From Ruminococcaceae bacterium R-25 (lineage in GTDB: Bacteria > Bacillota > Clostridia > Saccharofermentanales > Saccharofermentanaceae): 64,000 bases of DNA. Location of the stretch: NCBI GenBank assembly GCA_003149065.1, contig QGFZ01000002.1, positions 744,001 to 808,000 of the forward strand. Direction: 5' to 3'. Made by a program: the position numbers and the translations under genes. This document shows, piece by piece, positions 16,675-24,537 of the stretch (positions within the stretch are counted from its first letter, which is position 1; each line of letters starts with the position of its first letter). The notes beneath the pieces are model-generated. The model ran no database searches and had not been told where the DNA came from. It saw only the letters and a list, made by a program, of their open reading frames with translations.

Positions 16675-17160
16675 ATGGAAAACAACAATCTTATGCAGAA
16701 TTCGCTGGATCAGATGAACCAGCAGCAACAGCAAATGGCTACGCAGCAGGTGATACAGCAGCAACAGCAGTATGCTCAGCAGCAACAGCAGTATGCTCAG
16801 CAGCAGTATCAGCAGACAGCTTATCAGGCCCCTGTTCAGCAACAGCAGCCCGTTGATCCTAACTATGCTGAAGTTTCAAATGATTTCCTCACAAAGGCAA
16901 TTGTTGCAGGAGCAATTAGCAGTCTTCCTGTCGGCAGCATCATTGCGATCAACATGGCAACCAAGAACAGGGCAGCCCTCCTCGATTATCTGTCGCGCGG
17001 CGGCATGCACACTGTCAAGATCAAGATAAGTTCGGCACTCAGCAGAGGAGCCCGTTACTCCGGCATCGGATTTACGATCTTCTGGGCAGTATGGCTGCTC
17101 TACTACATAATCGCAACGAGTGTCGTAGTCATCGGAATCTTAACCCAAATGAATCATTGA
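16675..17160 (+). CDS. Gln-rich membrane protein, unknown function
   Basis: 161 aa with AAGGAG before the ATG. Residues 15-62 are a low-complexity tract of about 25 Gln mixed with Tyr and Ala (YAQQQQQYAQQQ-type repeats, CAG/CAA codons). Residues 70-95 and about 128-155 are hydrophobic helices separated by a basic loop (TKNRAALLDYLSRGGMH). The architecture, disordered Gln-rich cytoplasmic tail plus two helices, is common in clostridial genomes but I cannot assign a function. It is followed by a strong terminator. Confidence 0.7.
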   Translation: MENNNLMQNSLDQMNQQQQQMATQQVIQQQQQYAQQQQQYAQQQYQQTAYQAPVQQQQPVDPNYAEVSNDFLTKAIVAGAISSLPVGSIIAINMATKNRAALLDYLSRGGMHTVKIKISSALSRGARYSGIGFTIFWAVWLLYYIIATSVVVIGILTQMNH

Positions 17161-17184
17161 TCTATTGAAAAATGTAGAACAAAA

Positions 17185-17219
17185 AGACGGTGTCTCGTAA
17201 GAGGCACCGTCTGTTTTTT
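17185..17219 (+). terminator. strong Rho-independent terminator
   Basis: AGACGGTG (17185-17192) pairs with CACCGTCT (17205-17212), extended by CTC/GAG around a GTAA loop, followed by TTTTTT. Confidence 0.9.
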
Positions 17220-17232
17220 GAATTTCCTTAAT

Positions 17233-17377
17233 GGTTTTACACCGTTTTTAAAGTAAAAAGGTTTTGGTGTAAAAAACCGGGCCTTTTTTACACCACTTTC
17301 GAAATATATAAATCTGGTGTAAAAAACGCGGCTGTTTTTACACCATTTTCGAAATATATAAATCTGGTGTAAAAACT
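17233..17377. repeat. 50-bp tandem palindromic array
   Basis: Two full units and flanking partial units with an exact 50-base shift: GAAATATATAAATCTGGTGT at 17301 and 17351, GGTGTAAAAA at 17266, 17316 and 17366. Each unit folds on itself: GGTGTAAAAAA (17266-17276) with TTTTTTACACC (17284-17294), and the second copy 17316-17325 with 17335-17344. The loops (CCGGGCC, CGCGGCTG) differ while stems are conserved, indicating selection or conversion on stem sequence. The array lies between the convergent ends of the Gln-rich protein gene and pheA. Confidence 0.8.
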
Positions 17378-17439
17378 AAAGTGAACCCCCAAAGTTTGTC
17401 CAACTTCAGGGGATCACAAAACCAGACTCATTTGTTAAT

Positions 17440-18570
17440 TCAGATATACGTTCCGAGATAAGCGAATTCAGTAGGCTCAGCGTCGAGCTCGCAAAGGAGG
17501 GCAATGACTTCTTCTGAATAAACTGAAGCTTCGAAATCAAGATAGAACATGAATTCGAAATCCTTTCCCGCGATAGGACGTGATTCGATCTTCGTAAGGT
17601 TCAGACCCAGTGAAGAGAACTTGGCAAGTGTATCTGCAAGTGCGCCCGGTGTGTGGCCCAGAGCGAGCATTACTGAAGTCTTGGATGCACCTGGGAAGAT
17701 CATGAGCTCTTTTGTGATGCAGATGAATCTTGTGTAGTTGTTGTCTGTGTTCTGGATATCGTCTCTTACAGCTTCCAAGCCATAAAGCTGCTGGCAGTCT
17801 GAAGATGAGATCGCAGCAACGTCCTTGCGTCCGGAGTCAGCAACGCTCTTTGCTGCAACTGCAGTGTTTTCAACGATGTTTACCTTGATATCCGGATGCT
17901 CTTTGAGGAACTGGCTGCACTGGCCTATTGCCTGGTTATGAGAGTAAACCTCGCGGATATCGTCAAACCTTGTTCCGTGATTTGCGAGGAGCTTGTGGCT
18001 GATCCTTAATTTGTAGTCTTTTACGATATGGAATTTGTGGTCGACCATGAGGTCATAGACCTGTGTGACTGAACCGAATGAACTGTTTTCGATAGGGAGG
18101 ATGCCGAACTTGCAAAGACCGGATTCAACTGCCTGGAAAACGCCGTCGAAAGTTCTGAAATACATGATGTTTGCGTGATGGAAGATCTTGTCTGTGGCGA
18201 TCTGTGAGTAAGCGCCTTCAATACCCTGGCAGGCTACCATAGGTGCTTTGGGAAGTTCCATGGGAGTGGTCTCGAGGGCCTTTTTGATCTGGTCTGCGAG
18301 CTCGGTCCTTGTTCCATACTCGGTATTCCTGTAGGAGTGGCTTAAGTTAAACATTGTGGAGAAAAGAACGCGCTCGTAGTTATCAATAAGCTGATCTGAT
18401 GTCTCAAGTCCTGCAAGATAGCTTCTCTCATAGCGTCTGCTCTTAAGAGCGATCTCAGACTTCGTCAACGTCTCGTTTGCCATCTTGCTCGCTTCCAATC
18501 GTTCCTTGAAGAGCTCCTTGATCTGTTCATCGATCTCTTCAATTCGTTTTCCGGCCTGTTTCTGTGTCAT
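17440..18570 (-). CDS. pheA: bifunctional chorismate mutase / prephenate dehydratase
   Basis: 376 aa. The cytoplasmic P-protein of phenylalanine synthesis: chorismate to prephenate to phenylpyruvate. Residues 1-90 are an AroQ-type chorismate mutase helix bundle (RIEEIDEQIKELFKERLEAS). Residues about 95-270 are the prephenate dehydratase domain (GIEGAYSQIA, LPIENSSFGSV, NYTRFICI holding the catalytic Thr of TRF). Residues 285-376 are an ACT domain with GALADTLAKF and the Phe-binding ESRP motif. The start is set at 18570 by AGGAGG; upstream codons belong to the attenuator hairpin. Control by a Phe-rich leader peptide is visible directly upstream. Confidence 0.95.
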   Translation of the reverse strand: MTQKQAGKRIEEIDEQIKELFKERLEASKMANETLTKSEIALKSRRYERSYLAGLETSDQLIDNYERVLFSTMFNLSHSYRNTEYGTRTELADQIKKALETTPMELPKAPMVACQGIEGAYSQIATDKIFHHANIMYFRTFDGVFQAVESGLCKFGILPIENSSFGSVTQVYDLMVDHKFHIVKDYKLRISHKLLANHGTRFDDIREVYSHNQAIGQCSQFLKEHPDIKVNIVENTAVAAKSVADSGRKDVAAISSSDCQQLYGLEAVRDDIQNTDNNYTRFICITKELMIFPGASKTSVMLALGHTPGALADTLAKFSSLGLNLTKIESRPIAGKDFEFMFYLDFEASVYSEEVIALLCELDAEPTEFAYLGTYI

Positions 18571-18590
18571 GTTTCTTTCCTCCTGACAAA

Positions 18591-18623
18591 TTAAAAGCCC
18601 CACAGTCTTGTTCACTGCGGGGC
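18591..18623 (-). terminator. pheA attenuator terminator
   Basis: On the minus strand GCCCCGCAGT pairs with ACTGTGGGGC (10-bp arms at 18623-18614 and 18606-18597), followed by TTTTAA. The 5' arm includes GCAGTGAA (18618-18611), which is also complementary to TTCACTGC at 18667-18660. The two pairings exclude each other, giving terminator or antiterminator. Confidence 0.9.
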
Positions 18624-18667
18624 CCTATAATATACGTAAATCAAGTTATTTATTTACATGCAGTGAA

Positions 18668-18733
18668 CTAATTACCCCTATTCGTAAAGGCAAAAAATGA
18701 AAAGTCACGCCATGTAAATGCAAAATTAGTCAT
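18668..18733 (-). CDS. pheL: pheA leader peptide (Phe-rich)
   Basis: A 21-codon frame with six Phe codons, including TTT TCA TTT TTT GCC TTT, ending 1 nt before the antiterminator arm at 18667. This is the layout of a classical amino-acid attenuator: when charged tRNA-Phe is scarce the ribosome stalls on the Phe codons, the TTCACTGC arm pairs with the terminator arm, and pheA is read. The ATG is only 6 nt downstream of the -10 box and has no Shine-Dalgarno, so the peptide would be translated from a leaderless 5' end. Confidence 0.8.
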   Translation of the reverse strand: MTNFAFTWRDFSFFAFTNRGN

Positions 18734-18739
18734 GTGGCA

Positions 18740-18767
18740 ATTATATACCACATTCGGAGAATGTAAA
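18740..18767 (-). promoter_or_regulatory. pheA promoter
   Basis: On the minus strand TTTACA (18767-18762), a 16-nt spacer and a perfect TATAAT (18745-18740). The expected start point coincides with the A of the leader peptide ATG at 18733. Confidence 0.8.
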
Positions 18768-18869
18768 CACCCCTGTGAAAAAGTGTTCGAAAACTAAAAC
18801 TGCCGCAAACTGAAAATAGGCGAATTTGCGGTTATTAATAAAATTATTAAAAGTCAGGTTCCCTCGTGA

Positions 18870-18884
18870 TATAATTGCAAAGCT
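18870..18884 (+). promoter_or_regulatory. -10 box of a leaderless murT transcript
   Basis: TATAAT at 18870-18875 is 9 nt before the murT ATG and there is no Shine-Dalgarno in between (TGCAAAGCT). The -35 region is weak. A hairpin CCGCAAA (18803-18809) / TTTGCGG (18825-18831) lies between the divergent pheA and murT promoters. Confidence 0.55.
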
Positions 18885-20231
18885 ATGAAGATCAGAGTAT
18901 TTACAGCAATTCTTGTCTGCAAGATAGTAAGGTGCCTCGCAAAGCTTTTCGGACGCGGTTCGAGCTTGCCTGGTAAGTATGCCCTGAAGATCTGCCCGGA
19001 CATCTTATCGCACCTTAAACTTCCGGAGACTTCCATTGCCGTTACAGGCTCTAACGGAAAGACTTCGACAGTTGAGATGATCGCCCATGTGTTAAAGAGC
19101 AATGGGCTTAATGTCGCATATAACAAAGAAGGTTCCAACCAGATCGAAGGCGTGGCGACATTCCTTATCGGCGATTCCACGATGTCGGGCAAGGTTAAGA
19201 GCGACGTTATCCTTCTTGAGGCAGACGAGAGATATTCAAGACATATTTTCAAATATTTCCATCCGAAATATTTCGTTATAAATAACCTCTACAGGGACCA
19301 GATGACCAGAAACGGACATCCTGAGTTCATCAAGAGCGTTATCAGCCAGGCAGTGTACGATGACATGACATTGATCCTCAATGCCGACGATCCGCTCGTA
19401 TCGAGCTTTGGCAAGGGCAGGGAAGGCACTATCTATTTTGGCGCCGACAAGCTCCCTACGGATAAGCTGGAAAATGACGGAATCTATAACGACGGAAAGT
19501 ACTGCCCTGTCTGCAAGGCTCCGATGGAATATGAGTATTACCATTACAATCACATCGGCAAGTTCAAGTGTTCTTCATGCGGATTTGAAAGACACGATAC
19601 AGACCACACGCTTACTTCCACAAAAGAAGAAAACGGCAAGGCAAAGATCACGATCGACGGCAGATACGATATTCCTGTTTTCTTTACCGGAATCTATCAC
19701 TGCTATAACATCCTTGCGGCTTTCACGGCTTCTGTCACGGCAGGTATCAAGCCTGAAGCTGCAGCAGAATCTTTGGGCGGATATATCTTGAAGTCAGGCC
19801 GTATTTCAGACTTCACTTTAGGAAAATTGGACGGCAGACTCCTTCTCTCAAAGCACGAGAATTCCGTTTCTTACGACCGCTCGATCGATGTAGTCGTTTC
19901 AGATAACCGCAAGAAGAGCGTTATGTTCATTGTTGATGCGATAAGCCGAAAGTATTACACATCCGATTCGAGCTGGCTCTGGGATATCAATTTCGAGAAG
20001 CTCAAGGGCGCTAATATTGACAAGATAATCCTCGCCGGACAGTACTGCGATGACCTCGCTGTAAGGTTTGAACTCGCTGGCGCAGACGAGAGCAAGATCG
20101 AGATCTTTGAGCAGGTGCCCGATGCGGCCGAATACTGCGCGCATAATCTCGATTCATTCTTATACGTGATCACATGCTTCTCTGACAAAGAAAAGATCTT
20201 ATCGATCGTAACAAGGAGGGAGCTCGCATGA
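18885..20231 (+). CDS. murT: MurT-like Mur ligase (lipid II isoglutaminyl synthase family)
   Basis: 448 aa, typical MurT length. Mur ligase ATP loop TGSNGKTSTVEM (about residue 54), a four-Cys zinc ribbon inserted in the central domain (CPVC about 207, CSSC about 229), and a C-terminal DUF1727 domain with SSWLWDINFE. MurT together with GatD amidates the alpha-carboxyl of D-Glu in lipid II. Unusual: the family's NPAG-type motif in the C-terminal domain is replaced by KHENSVSYD, and the partner GatD lacks catalytic residues. The pair overlaps by ATGA. Its mRNA appears leaderless. It may be a paralogue with changed chemistry; whether a canonical pair exists elsewhere cannot be seen. Confidence 0.82.
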   Translation: MKIRVFTAILVCKIVRCLAKLFGRGSSLPGKYALKICPDILSHLKLPETSIAVTGSNGKTSTVEMIAHVLKSNGLNVAYNKEGSNQIEGVATFLIGDSTMSGKVKSDVILLEADERYSRHIFKYFHPKYFVINNLYRDQMTRNGHPEFIKSVISQAVYDDMTLILNADDPLVSSFGKGREGTIYFGADKLPTDKLENDGIYNDGKYCPVCKAPMEYEYYHYNHIGKFKCSSCGFERHDTDHTLTSTKEENGKAKITIDGRYDIPVFFTGIYHCYNILAAFTASVTAGIKPEAAAESLGGYILKSGRISDFTLGKLDGRLLLSKHENSVSYDRSIDVVVSDNRKKSVMFIVDAISRKYYTSDSSWLWDINFEKLKGANIDKIILAGQYCDDLAVRFELAGADESKIEIFEQVPDAAEYCAHNLDSFLYVITCFSDKEKILSIVTRRELA

Positions 20232-20950
20232 ACGTGAATATCCTTTACTTGTATCCCGATTTTATGAGCCTTTACGGCGATAACGGCAATGTCAGGATCA
20301 TGAAGAAAAGACTGGAAGACCAGGGCTTTGAAGTTGAGATCACAAAGCGCACGATCACAGACAGCAAGATCGATTTTGAGAACGCTGACTTTGTTTATAT
20401 GGGTTCCGGTTTTGAATCTAACAGGAATCTTGCGGCGAAGCACATGGCGCAGTTTAAAGACGGACTCTTTAAGGCCGTTGAAGACGGCGTTCCGATGCTT
20501 TTTACAGGCAACAGCTATGACATTTTAGGCAAGGGCATTACTGCTGCTGACGGCAGCTTTATTGAGGGCTTGGGACTCTTTGGATTTACGTTCAAGGAGC
20601 AGCTCGAAAAGCGTTACACAGGCGATGTGATCCTCGAAGAAAAAGATTCGGCTGAACGTTATGTCGGCTTCGTTAACAGAGCAGGTGTTCCTGATCTGGA
20701 AGAAGATCTCGTTTTCGATGTCATGAAGGTCATTGGAACTGTTCCGATGAAAAAAGACGGTGCCAGAAAGAATAATCTTCTTGGTATAAGTCTCATAGGT
20801 CCTGTTCTTCTTAAAAATCCCAAACTCGCTGATTCTTTCGTAAAGACTATTTGCGGACGCAAGGGTGTAGAGTTTAAGGAGACAGATTATCCTCATTCGG
20901 TCAAGAGTCACATTAAGACCCTTAAAGCCTTGTTGGAGACTGAAATCTGA
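20228..20950 (+). CDS. gatD: GatD-like glutamine amidotransferase, catalytic residues missing
   Basis: 240 aa, full length for GatD. N-terminal MNVNILYLYPDFMSLYGDNG and YMGSGFESNRN are typical of the family. GatD normally hydrolyses glutamine with a Cys in GICGGYQ-type context and a His in HGPVL. Here the nucleophile region reads LFTGNSYDILG, with Gly94 where S. aureus GatD has Cys94, and the His region reads LIGPVLLKNP, with Ile190 at the His position. The surrounding fold residues are intact and the frame is undisturbed, so it is not a decayed gene. It could be a structural partner of MurT, with ammonia from elsewhere, or serve another reaction. Confidence 0.82.
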   Translation: MNVNILYLYPDFMSLYGDNGNVRIMKKRLEDQGFEVEITKRTITDSKIDFENADFVYMGSGFESNRNLAAKHMAQFKDGLFKAVEDGVPMLFTGNSYDILGKGITAADGSFIEGLGLFGFTFKEQLEKRYTGDVILEEKDSAERYVGFVNRAGVPDLEEDLVFDVMKVIGTVPMKKDGARKNNLLGISLIGPVLLKNPKLADSFVKTICGRKGVEFKETDYPHSVKSHIKTLKALLETEI

Positions 20951-21000
20951 TATTACCTAAACAATTTATGATATAATTTTGTTTTAGGAGGGATAATAGC

Positions 21001-22095
21001 ATGGCTGATACGATCAAATGCCCGAATTGCGGGTCCAATCTCACACTTAATGCTGATACTCAGAAACTTGAGTGTCCCAGTTGCGGAGCTTCTTTTGATC
21101 CTGCAACTCTTAACGACATTACCGTAGGCGAACTTGAAACAAAGCCTGCTGAGCCGACAGATCCTGCGAAGGAATATGAGCAGGCCCAGGCAGCCGAAGG
21201 ACAGCCTCAGGCCGAACCCGAGCAGACTGAATTTGTCTGCAACGCATGCGGCGCAAAGATCGTTACCGATTCTCATACTGCTGCAACTTTCTGTACATTC
21301 TGCGGATCTCCCGCACTCGTAGGAAAGAGACTTACAGAGAAGTTCCAGCCTCAGTACATGATACCTTTCAAGTACTCGAGAAAGGCTGCTGAAGAAGCCT
21401 TCATCAAGTGGGCAGGAAAAGGTAAGTGGACGCCTTTCGGATTCGTTTCAAAGAAGAACGTCGAGAAGATGTCAGGTCTTTATGTTCCGTTCTGGCTCTT
21501 TAATATCAACGCTACTGTAGATGCAAGCGGTACCGGCGATAAGATCCATTACAGAGGCGATGATGAGATCATCGAGACATTTAACTTTGAGAGAAAAGGA
21601 AAGCTCAAGTGGGAGAATGTTCCGCTTGACGGTGAGACCAGGATCGATGACCTTTTGATGGAAGCGATCGAACCTTTCGATTTTAATGCTCTTATTCCAT
21701 ACGATTACAGATATCTTCCGGGCTTTTATGCCGACAGATACGACCAGTCTCCTCAAGATCTCGCTGCCCGTGCGACAAAGCGAGGTCTGGACGGAATCGA
21801 CAAAGCCCTCAAGGGTTCTTTGAAGGGCACTTTCGACAGATTCCATATCGTCAAGAACTTGAGCAGGATAGATACGATGGAAGCAAACTATGCATTGCTC
21901 CCTGTGTGGTTCCTGTCTTACAAATACCGCAACAAGTATTACTACTTTGCAATGAACGGACAGACAGGCGAAGTTGCAGGACAGCTTCCTGTAAGCCCTG
22001 CGAAGAAGGTCATGGTCTTCTTCATCATTCTTGCTATTCTGGCCGTTATCACAAGATTTATCTTGGGTATCATCATGAGGGGGTTCTGGGGATGA
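21001..22095 (+). CDS. zinc-ribbon membrane-anchored protein
   Basis: 364 aa, AGGAGG before the ATG and TATAAT upstream. Two N-terminal zinc ribbons: CPNC...CPSC (residues 7-29) and CNAC...CTFC (about 79-102), linked by a Pro/Glu/Ala-rich spacer. A large central domain (KFQPQYMIPFKYSRKAAEEAF, GLYVPFWLFN, YLPGFYADRYD) leads to one C-terminal membrane helix (about residues 338-358). This is a conserved uncharacterised Firmicutes family, often labelled TFIIB-type zinc-ribbon protein, usually next to a TPM-domain protein as here (ATGA overlap). The function is unknown; envelope housekeeping is a guess. Confidence 0.75.
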   Translation: MADTIKCPNCGSNLTLNADTQKLECPSCGASFDPATLNDITVGELETKPAEPTDPAKEYEQAQAAEGQPQAEPEQTEFVCNACGAKIVTDSHTAATFCTFCGSPALVGKRLTEKFQPQYMIPFKYSRKAAEEAFIKWAGKGKWTPFGFVSKKNVEKMSGLYVPFWLFNINATVDASGTGDKIHYRGDDEIIETFNFERKGKLKWENVPLDGETRIDDLLMEAIEPFDFNALIPYDYRYLPGFYADRYDQSPQDLAARATKRGLDGIDKALKGSLKGTFDRFHIVKNLSRIDTMEANYALLPVWFLSYKYRNKYYYFAMNGQTGEVAGQLPVSPAKKVMVFFIILAILAVITRFILGIIMRGFWG

Positions 22096-22976
22096 GCGAA
22101 AACGTTGAATATAACGAACTGAATCAGGATCAGGGAAAGGGCCCCAAGCTCTCGGTATTGTCCGAGCTTAACGGAGCTTCAATCGGTGTAGGCATTGCGC
22201 TTATCTGCATCATCATTGCAGGCATCGTTTTCTATGTCTTTATGAACCTGTCACCTAAAAAGAGAGTCAAGGTCGTAGATGATGCCGGTCTTTTCACGAG
22301 TGAAGAGTTCGATAACATCGAAGATGCAGCGAAAAAGCTCTCCAAGGAAAAAGACATCAATGTTGTTATCGTAACCACAAAGGATAAAGGCAGTAAATAT
22401 TCCAATTCTGATGCTGACGAGAAGAGATTTGCCGAAGATTACTACATGAAGAGTGTTAAGACAGTTCCTCTTCAGAACAACTCCGGCGTCTGCATTCTCA
22501 TCGATATAACACTCGATTACCAGGGCGGAAGATTCTTCTGGCTCTATACATACGGAACAGCACATTTCGCAGTATCTGACGATGAGTGCATGAACCTGTT
22601 CAGAAAGCATCTGGACGAACTCGGAAGCGGAGAATACGGAACGGCAGTAGAGGGCATCACCAAGGAACTGGATAATTATTCTTATCAGAGCTACGGTGCA
22701 ATTGTCTTCTTTACGATCTTTGTGCCTCTCGGATTGTCCGTTCTTGGAACAAATATTGCAGCACCTAAGAGAAGACTCGATAAGGTTCCGTTCATCGGCA
22801 CATATTCACAGCCGGGTGCCAATGTCGTTGATAAGACCGATTCTTTCCTCAAAAAGAAAGTGATCCACCACGAATCTTCGAGCAGCGGCGGTGGCGGATT
22901 CTCCGGTGGCGGCGGAGGCGGATTCTCCGGCGGTGGCGGAGGCGGATTCTCCGGTGGTGGCGGCGGACGCTTCTGA
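22092..22976 (+). CDS. TPM-domain membrane protein with Gly-rich tail
   Basis: 294 aa. One helix near residues 33-56, an extracytoplasmic TPM domain (about 60-190: VKVVDDAGLFTSEEFDNIED, DINVVIVTTKD, GVCILIDI), a second helix (about 205-225), and a tail of 24-bp DNA repeats encoding GGGGFSGGGG-type sequence ending in Arg-Phe. TPM domains occur in YgcG-like proteins and the photosystem repair phosphatase TLP18.3; here the enzymatic role is unproven. The start ATG overlaps the stop of the zinc-ribbon gene, so the two are co-translated. Confidence 0.8.
   Translation: MSENVEYNELNQDQGKGPKLSVLSELNGASIGVGIALICIIIAGIVFYVFMNLSPKKRVKVVDDAGLFTSEEFDNIEDAAKKLSKEKDINVVIVTTKDKGSKYSNSDADEKRFAEDYYMKSVKTVPLQNNSGVCILIDITLDYQGGRFFWLYTYGTAHFAVSDDECMNLFRKHLDELGSGEYGTAVEGITKELDNYSYQSYGAIVFFTIFVPLGLSVLGTNIAAPKRRLDKVPFIGTYSQPGANVVDKTDSFLKKKVIHHESSSSGGGGFSGGGGGGFSGGGGGGFSGGGGGRF
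22886..22970 (+). repeat. in-gene 24-bp tandem repeat (Gly-rich tail)
   Basis: Three near-identical copies of a unit beginning GGATTCTCCGG and rich in GGCGG code for GFSGGGGG repeats. Copy number is a likely site of strain variation. Confidence 0.75.
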
Positions 22977-23019
22977 TGTGTTAAAATATCGCGTATTTTA
23001 GGAATAGCGAAGGTTTATT

Positions 23020-23745
23020 ATGCTCAGCATCGTCGTGCCTGCCTATAACGAAGGCGAACACATCTACGATAATCTCATGACAATAGATAAAGCGCTTAAG
23101 GCGTTTACTTCAGACTATGAGATCATTGCAGTCAACGACGGCAGCAGCGACAACACAGGTGCCGAGGCAGCCCGGGCTGCAGCTGACAATCCCTCGATTA
23201 AAGATTTCGGTTACGATAAAAACCGCGGCAAGGGCGGAGCCGTATCCTGGGGCGCTGTCAACAGCAAGGGTGACATCGTTGGCTTTATTGATGCCGATCT
23301 GGATCTCTCACCGGATTTCATCAAGATGTATGTTGAGAAGATGAATTCCACAGGTGCCGACATCGTGATCGGTTCCAAGATGCATAAAGATTCCAAGCTT
23401 GAATATCCTTTCGCGCGCAAAGTATTTTCCATCTGCTACTACATAATGCTCAAAGTCCTGTTCGGCCTTAAGTGCCACGATACACAGACCGGCCTTAAGC
23501 TTTACAGAGGCTCCATAATAAGGGAGATCGCTCCGTTAAGACGCATCGACGGCTACGCTTTTGACATCGAGCTTTTAGCTCTTGCTTCCAAGAATAAGGC
23601 AAAGCTTATTGAGATGCCTGTAGAGCTCAATTTTACGAGGGGACAGTCTTTCGGCAGGATCAAGTTCAAGGACGTCTGGAAGATGTTCACTGACACCTGG
23701 AAGATCTGGTGGAATCTTAAGATCTCGAAGTCGTATTTTAAGTAA
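23020..23745 (+). CDS. family 2 glycosyltransferase (dolichol-phosphate-sugar synthase type)
   Basis: 241 aa. GT-A fold: LSIVVPAYNEGEHI at the N-terminus, AVNDGSSDNT (about 38-47), and the metal-binding DADLDLSP (about 92-99). The acceptor helix region HDTQTGLKLYRG and YAFDIELL are typical of dolichyl/undecaprenyl-phosphate mannosyl- or glucosyltransferases (DPM1-like). No C-terminal membrane segments follow, so it is a soluble or peripheral enzyme charging a polyprenyl phosphate with a hexose. It stands alone, ending before a small hairpin. Confidence 0.85.
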   Translation: MLSIVVPAYNEGEHIYDNLMTIDKALKAFTSDYEIIAVNDGSSDNTGAEAARAAADNPSIKDFGYDKNRGKGGAVSWGAVNSKGDIVGFIDADLDLSPDFIKMYVEKMNSTGADIVIGSKMHKDSKLEYPFARKVFSICYYIMLKVLFGLKCHDTQTGLKLYRGSIIREIAPLRRIDGYAFDIELLALASKNKAKLIEMPVELNFTRGQSFGRIKFKDVWKMFTDTWKIWWNLKISKSYFK

Positions 23746-23772
23746 AAAACCGTCTAATCCTAAACTCTGTTT

Positions 23773-23793
23773 GAGGTCTTAACGGCCTCTTTA
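23773..23793 (+). terminator. probable terminator after the glycosyltransferase gene
   Basis: GAGGTC (23773-23778) and GGCCTC (23784-23789, one G-T pair) with loop TTAAC, followed by TTT. The rest of the gap to the HD gene holds an inverted AGGGT/ACCCT and a perfect CTTTGAC-ATT-GTCAAAG hairpin (23907-23923) just before the next ribosome site. Confidence 0.5.
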
Positions 23794-23938
23794 TCAATTC
23801 CATAAATTGCCACACTTTATCGCACATAGTGACCTTAAATTGTAACGAATTCTATAGGGTAATAATTGACCCTTTGCGTTATACTTATCAAGGTGTAAAA
23901 ATTCATCTTTGACATTGTCAAAGAATAAGAGGTATAGA

Positions 23939-24523
23939 TTGGCATTACATTTTGCAAAACGCATAACTGAATATAAACTGGCGAAGGAATTATTCACTCG
24001 CGGCAAGGATATTATCTTAAGTCCTGAAGCGCAGGTATTAAAGACATTTACACAGCACGGTGAGACTACTGTTTTCGAGCACTGCGTAGCAGTTGCAAAA
24101 TACAGTCTCCTGATGGCACATTTCCTCGAGAGAACCCTCAAGATCGAGATCGATAAGGACAGCCTTGTAAGAGGCGCGCTCCTTCACGACTATTTCCTTT
24201 ACGACTGGCATGACAAGGCTGTAAAGGGCAGAAGGATCCACGGTTTTACACATCCGGGCGTTGCCAGGAGAAATGCTGAAAGGGATTTCGGCCTGAACGA
24301 CCTCGAAAAGGACATCATTTCCAAGCACATGTTCCCTCTGACACCAATCCCGCCCATGCACCGCGAGAGCTTTCTTGTTAACATTGCAGACAAGTGGTGC
24401 GCACTTGCAGAGACATTGAAACTCGATGTATCTTCTTACATCATCTACCGCGTTAACTTCAATATCGCTCTTGCAGAAGGCGAATATACTGTCGATTACG
24501 GCGAGACCAAAGCAGAATTTTAA
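23939..24523 (+). CDS. HD-domain phosphohydrolase
   Basis: 194 aa from a TTG start with AAGAGG 6 nt upstream; an earlier in-frame TTG at 23909 falls inside a hairpin and is unlikely. HD metal motifs: HGETTVFEHCVAVAKY (first His), LLHDYFLYDW (the HD pair, about residue 88), then HGFTHPGVA, ISKHMFP and IADKWCAL. Such proteins hydrolyse nucleotides or phosphomonoesters. The family, a short HD protein ending in an Asp-Lys motif, is common in Clostridia but its substrate is unknown. The gene ends 14 nt before the NUDIX gene, whose own -10 box overlaps that junction. Confidence 0.8.
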   Translation: MALHFAKRITEYKLAKELFTRGKDIILSPEAQVLKTFTQHGETTVFEHCVAVAKYSLLMAHFLERTLKIEIDKDSLVRGALLHDYFLYDWHDKAVKGRRIHGFTHPGVARRNAERDFGLNDLEKDIISKHMFPLTPIPPMHRESFLVNIADKWCALAETLKLDVSSYIIYRVNFNIALAEGEYTVDYGETKAEF

Positions 24524-24537
24524 GTTATAATTCTGCC

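Noticed and set aside
16564-16842. Leu-rich minus-strand open frame
   Set aside because: It is the antisense of the CAG/CAA-rich Gln tract, not a gene.
17440-18615. pheA start at 18615
   Set aside because: Those first codons lie inside the attenuator terminator; the ATG at 18570 has an AGGAGG site.
23853-23885. TTGACC followed by TATACT before the HD gene as a promoter
   Set aside because: The spacer is only about 8 nt, too short for sigma-A recognition.
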